Positions 4,988 to 6,056 of a DNA stretch of 6,056 nucleotides are shown piece by piece. This stretch comes from an uncultured Lachnospiraceae bacterium (GTDB lineage: Bacteria; Bacillota_A; Clostridia; Lachnospirales; Lachnospiraceae). The notes beneath the pieces are model-generated. The model did no database searches and was not told the origin of the DNA. It saw only the letters and a program-made list of their open reading frames with translations. Made by a program: the position numbers and the translations under genes. The DNA lies in assembly GCA_949957035.1 (NCBI GenBank), contig CATLIP010000151.1, forward strand, positions 1 through 6,056, written 5' to 3'. The first letter of the stretch is position 1, and each line of letters starts with the position of its first letter.

Positions 4988-6056
4988 ATGAATAAAAAAA
5001 CATTAAACAAACTGGAATACAATAAAGTAATTGAACTGCTGACAGACCAGGCATCTTCCTTTAGCGGCAAAGAACGCTGCCGGAAGCTTAAGCCCATGAC
5101 CTCGCTGTCAGACATTAACACAGCACAGCAACAGACAGCGGCGGCATTTACCCGAATCGTAAAAAAAGGCCGCCTTTCCTTTGGCGGATGCAATCCTGTG
5201 AACGATTCTCTTAAACGTCTGGAAGTGGGGGCTTCCCTTGGAAGCGGAGAACTGCTCCGCATCTGTAAGCTCTTAGAGGCCGCCGGACGCGCCAAGGCTT
5301 ACGGAAGACACGAGAACAATGATGAGGAGGAAGACTGTCTGGATTCATTTTTTCGGCAGTTGGAGCCCTTAAGCGTACTGACCACAGAAATTCGCCGCTG
5401 TATCTTAGAAGAAGACGAGATTAGCGATGACGCCAGCAGTACGCTCAAGCATATCCGCCGTTCTATCGGACAGATGAACGATAAGGTTCACGGAACTCTA
5501 TCCAGCATGGTGAACGGTTCCCTGCGCACCTATTTGCAGGACCCTATTATTACCATGCGGGGCGACCGCTACTGCATCCCGGTAAAGGCAGAATACAGAA
5601 GTCAGGTATCCGGGCTCATCCACGACCAATCCTCCACCGGCTCAACTCTGTTTATTGAGCCAATGGCGGTGGTAAAACTGAATAATGATTTGAAAGAACT
5701 TTACGGGAAGGAGCAGGAAGAGATTCAGGTGATTCTTGCCCGCCTAAGCGAAGAGACCGCGCAATACATTGAAGAGATTCAAACGGATTACACAGTTCTT
5801 GGAGAGCTGGATTTTATTTTCGCAAGAGGTAGTCTTGCTCTGGATATGAACGCCTCCATGCCTGTCTTTAACACACAGGGACGTATCCGCATCCGCGAAG
5901 GGCGGCATCCGCTTCTTGATAAGCGGCAGGTAGTTCCGATTACCGTTACCCTTGGAGATGAATTTGACCTGCTCATTGTTACCGGACCAAACACAGGCGG
6001 TAAGACCGTTTCTCTGAAAACGGTGGGACTTTTTACCCTCATGGGGCAGGCCGGAC
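4988..6056 (+). CDS. mutS2: MutS2 ATPase, N-terminal part (runs off the window)
   Basis: The first 356 codons of MutS2, a homodimeric MutS-family ATPase that lacks the mismatch-reading domains of MutS. Family members carry a C-terminal Smr nuclease domain and have been linked to recombination control and, in Bacillus, to rescue of collided ribosomes. ATG 4988 follows AGGTGA (4976-4981) by 6 nt. Residues 1-185 form the helical core region beginning MNKKTLNKLEYNKVIELL. The family signature follows: ITMRGDRYCIPVKAEYR from 188, then HDQSSTGSTLFIEP ending near 224. REGRHPLL is at 303-310, and the Walker A motif GPNTGGKT at 333-340 is intact. Full-length homologues are about 780-790 residues, so the rest of the ATPase and the Smr domain lie beyond the window. 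No stop or frameshift is seen. It is divergent from the HtrA-like gene. Confidence 0.95.
   Translation, partial: MNKKTLNKLEYNKVIELLTDQASSFSGKERCRKLKPMTSLSDINTAQQQTAAAFTRIVKKGRLSFGGCNPVNDSLKRLEVGASLGSGELLRICKLLEAAGRAKAYGRHENNDEEEDCLDSFFRQLEPLSVLTTEIRRCILEEDEISDDASSTLKHIRRSIGQMNDKVHGTLSSMVNGSLRTYLQDPIITMRGDRYCIPVKAEYRSQVSGLIHDQSSTGSTLFIEPMAVVKLNNDLKELYGKEQEEIQVILARLSEETAQYIEEIQTDYTVLGELDFIFARGSLALDMNASMPVFNTQGRIRIREGRHPLLDKRQVVPITVTLGDEFDLLIVTGPNTGGKTVSLKTVGLFTLMGQAG

Noticed and set aside
4963..5295. 110-codon minus-strand frame, and another at 5788-6042
   Set aside because: Both are antisense shadows of mutS2, which has diagnostic motifs including Walker A.
1..6056. CRISPR arrays, tRNA/rRNA genes, riboswitches, insertion sequences
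   Set aside because: No regular spaced repeats, no tRNA-like cloverleaf, no recognised riboswitch core and no transposase or recombinase motif were seen on either strand.

Overview
This window looks like a chromosomal segment of a low-to-mid GC Gram-positive anaerobe of the Clostridia, most likely Lachnospiraceae. That assignment is an inference from the protein flavours (RumA-type methyltransferase with a TRAM domain, YhaM-type exoribonuclease, HtrA-like protein with a KEYSF-type cytosolic tail, MutS2), strong AGGAGG-type ribosome binding sites, and sigma-A-like promoters. No RNA gene, CRISPR array or complete transposase/integrase is present.

Layout. Positions 1-~790 look like the end of an accessory element. 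Two small overlapping minus-strand genes of unknown function are driven by a good promoter (468-496). Behind them lies a GNRA-capped intrinsic terminator (511-551), then ~220 bp without a usable gene. This abuts the 3' end of rlmD, whose last codons (795-815) match the kind of site that RumA/RlmD-targeting integrative elements use. From ~795 rightward is core chromosome: rlmD (774-2171, minus), a structured leader with a 61-bp tandem duplication and a 61-nt hairpin, yhaM (2473-3420, minus), an HtrA/PDZ-like membrane protein (3533-4741, minus), and on the plus strand the first 356 codons of mutS2 (4988 to the window edge).

How they work together. The three minus-strand core genes point the same way but seem to have separate signals. 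A divergent, overlapping promoter pair (4878-4931) separates the HtrA-like gene from mutS2. Functionally the core genes concern rRNA methylation, 3'->5' RNA decay, envelope biology and DNA/ribosome maintenance; no single pathway unites them.

Most notable points: (1) the HtrA-like protein appears to have lost all three catalytic residues and is probably a pseudoprotease; (2) its gene has an in-frame TAA that cuts off a typical-looking N-terminal tail, with a TTG restart preceded by AAGGAG; (3) the rlmD 3' end is a probable integration site that overlaps the codon of the catalytic glutamate. I see no clear sign of a wholly new multi-gene system in this window.
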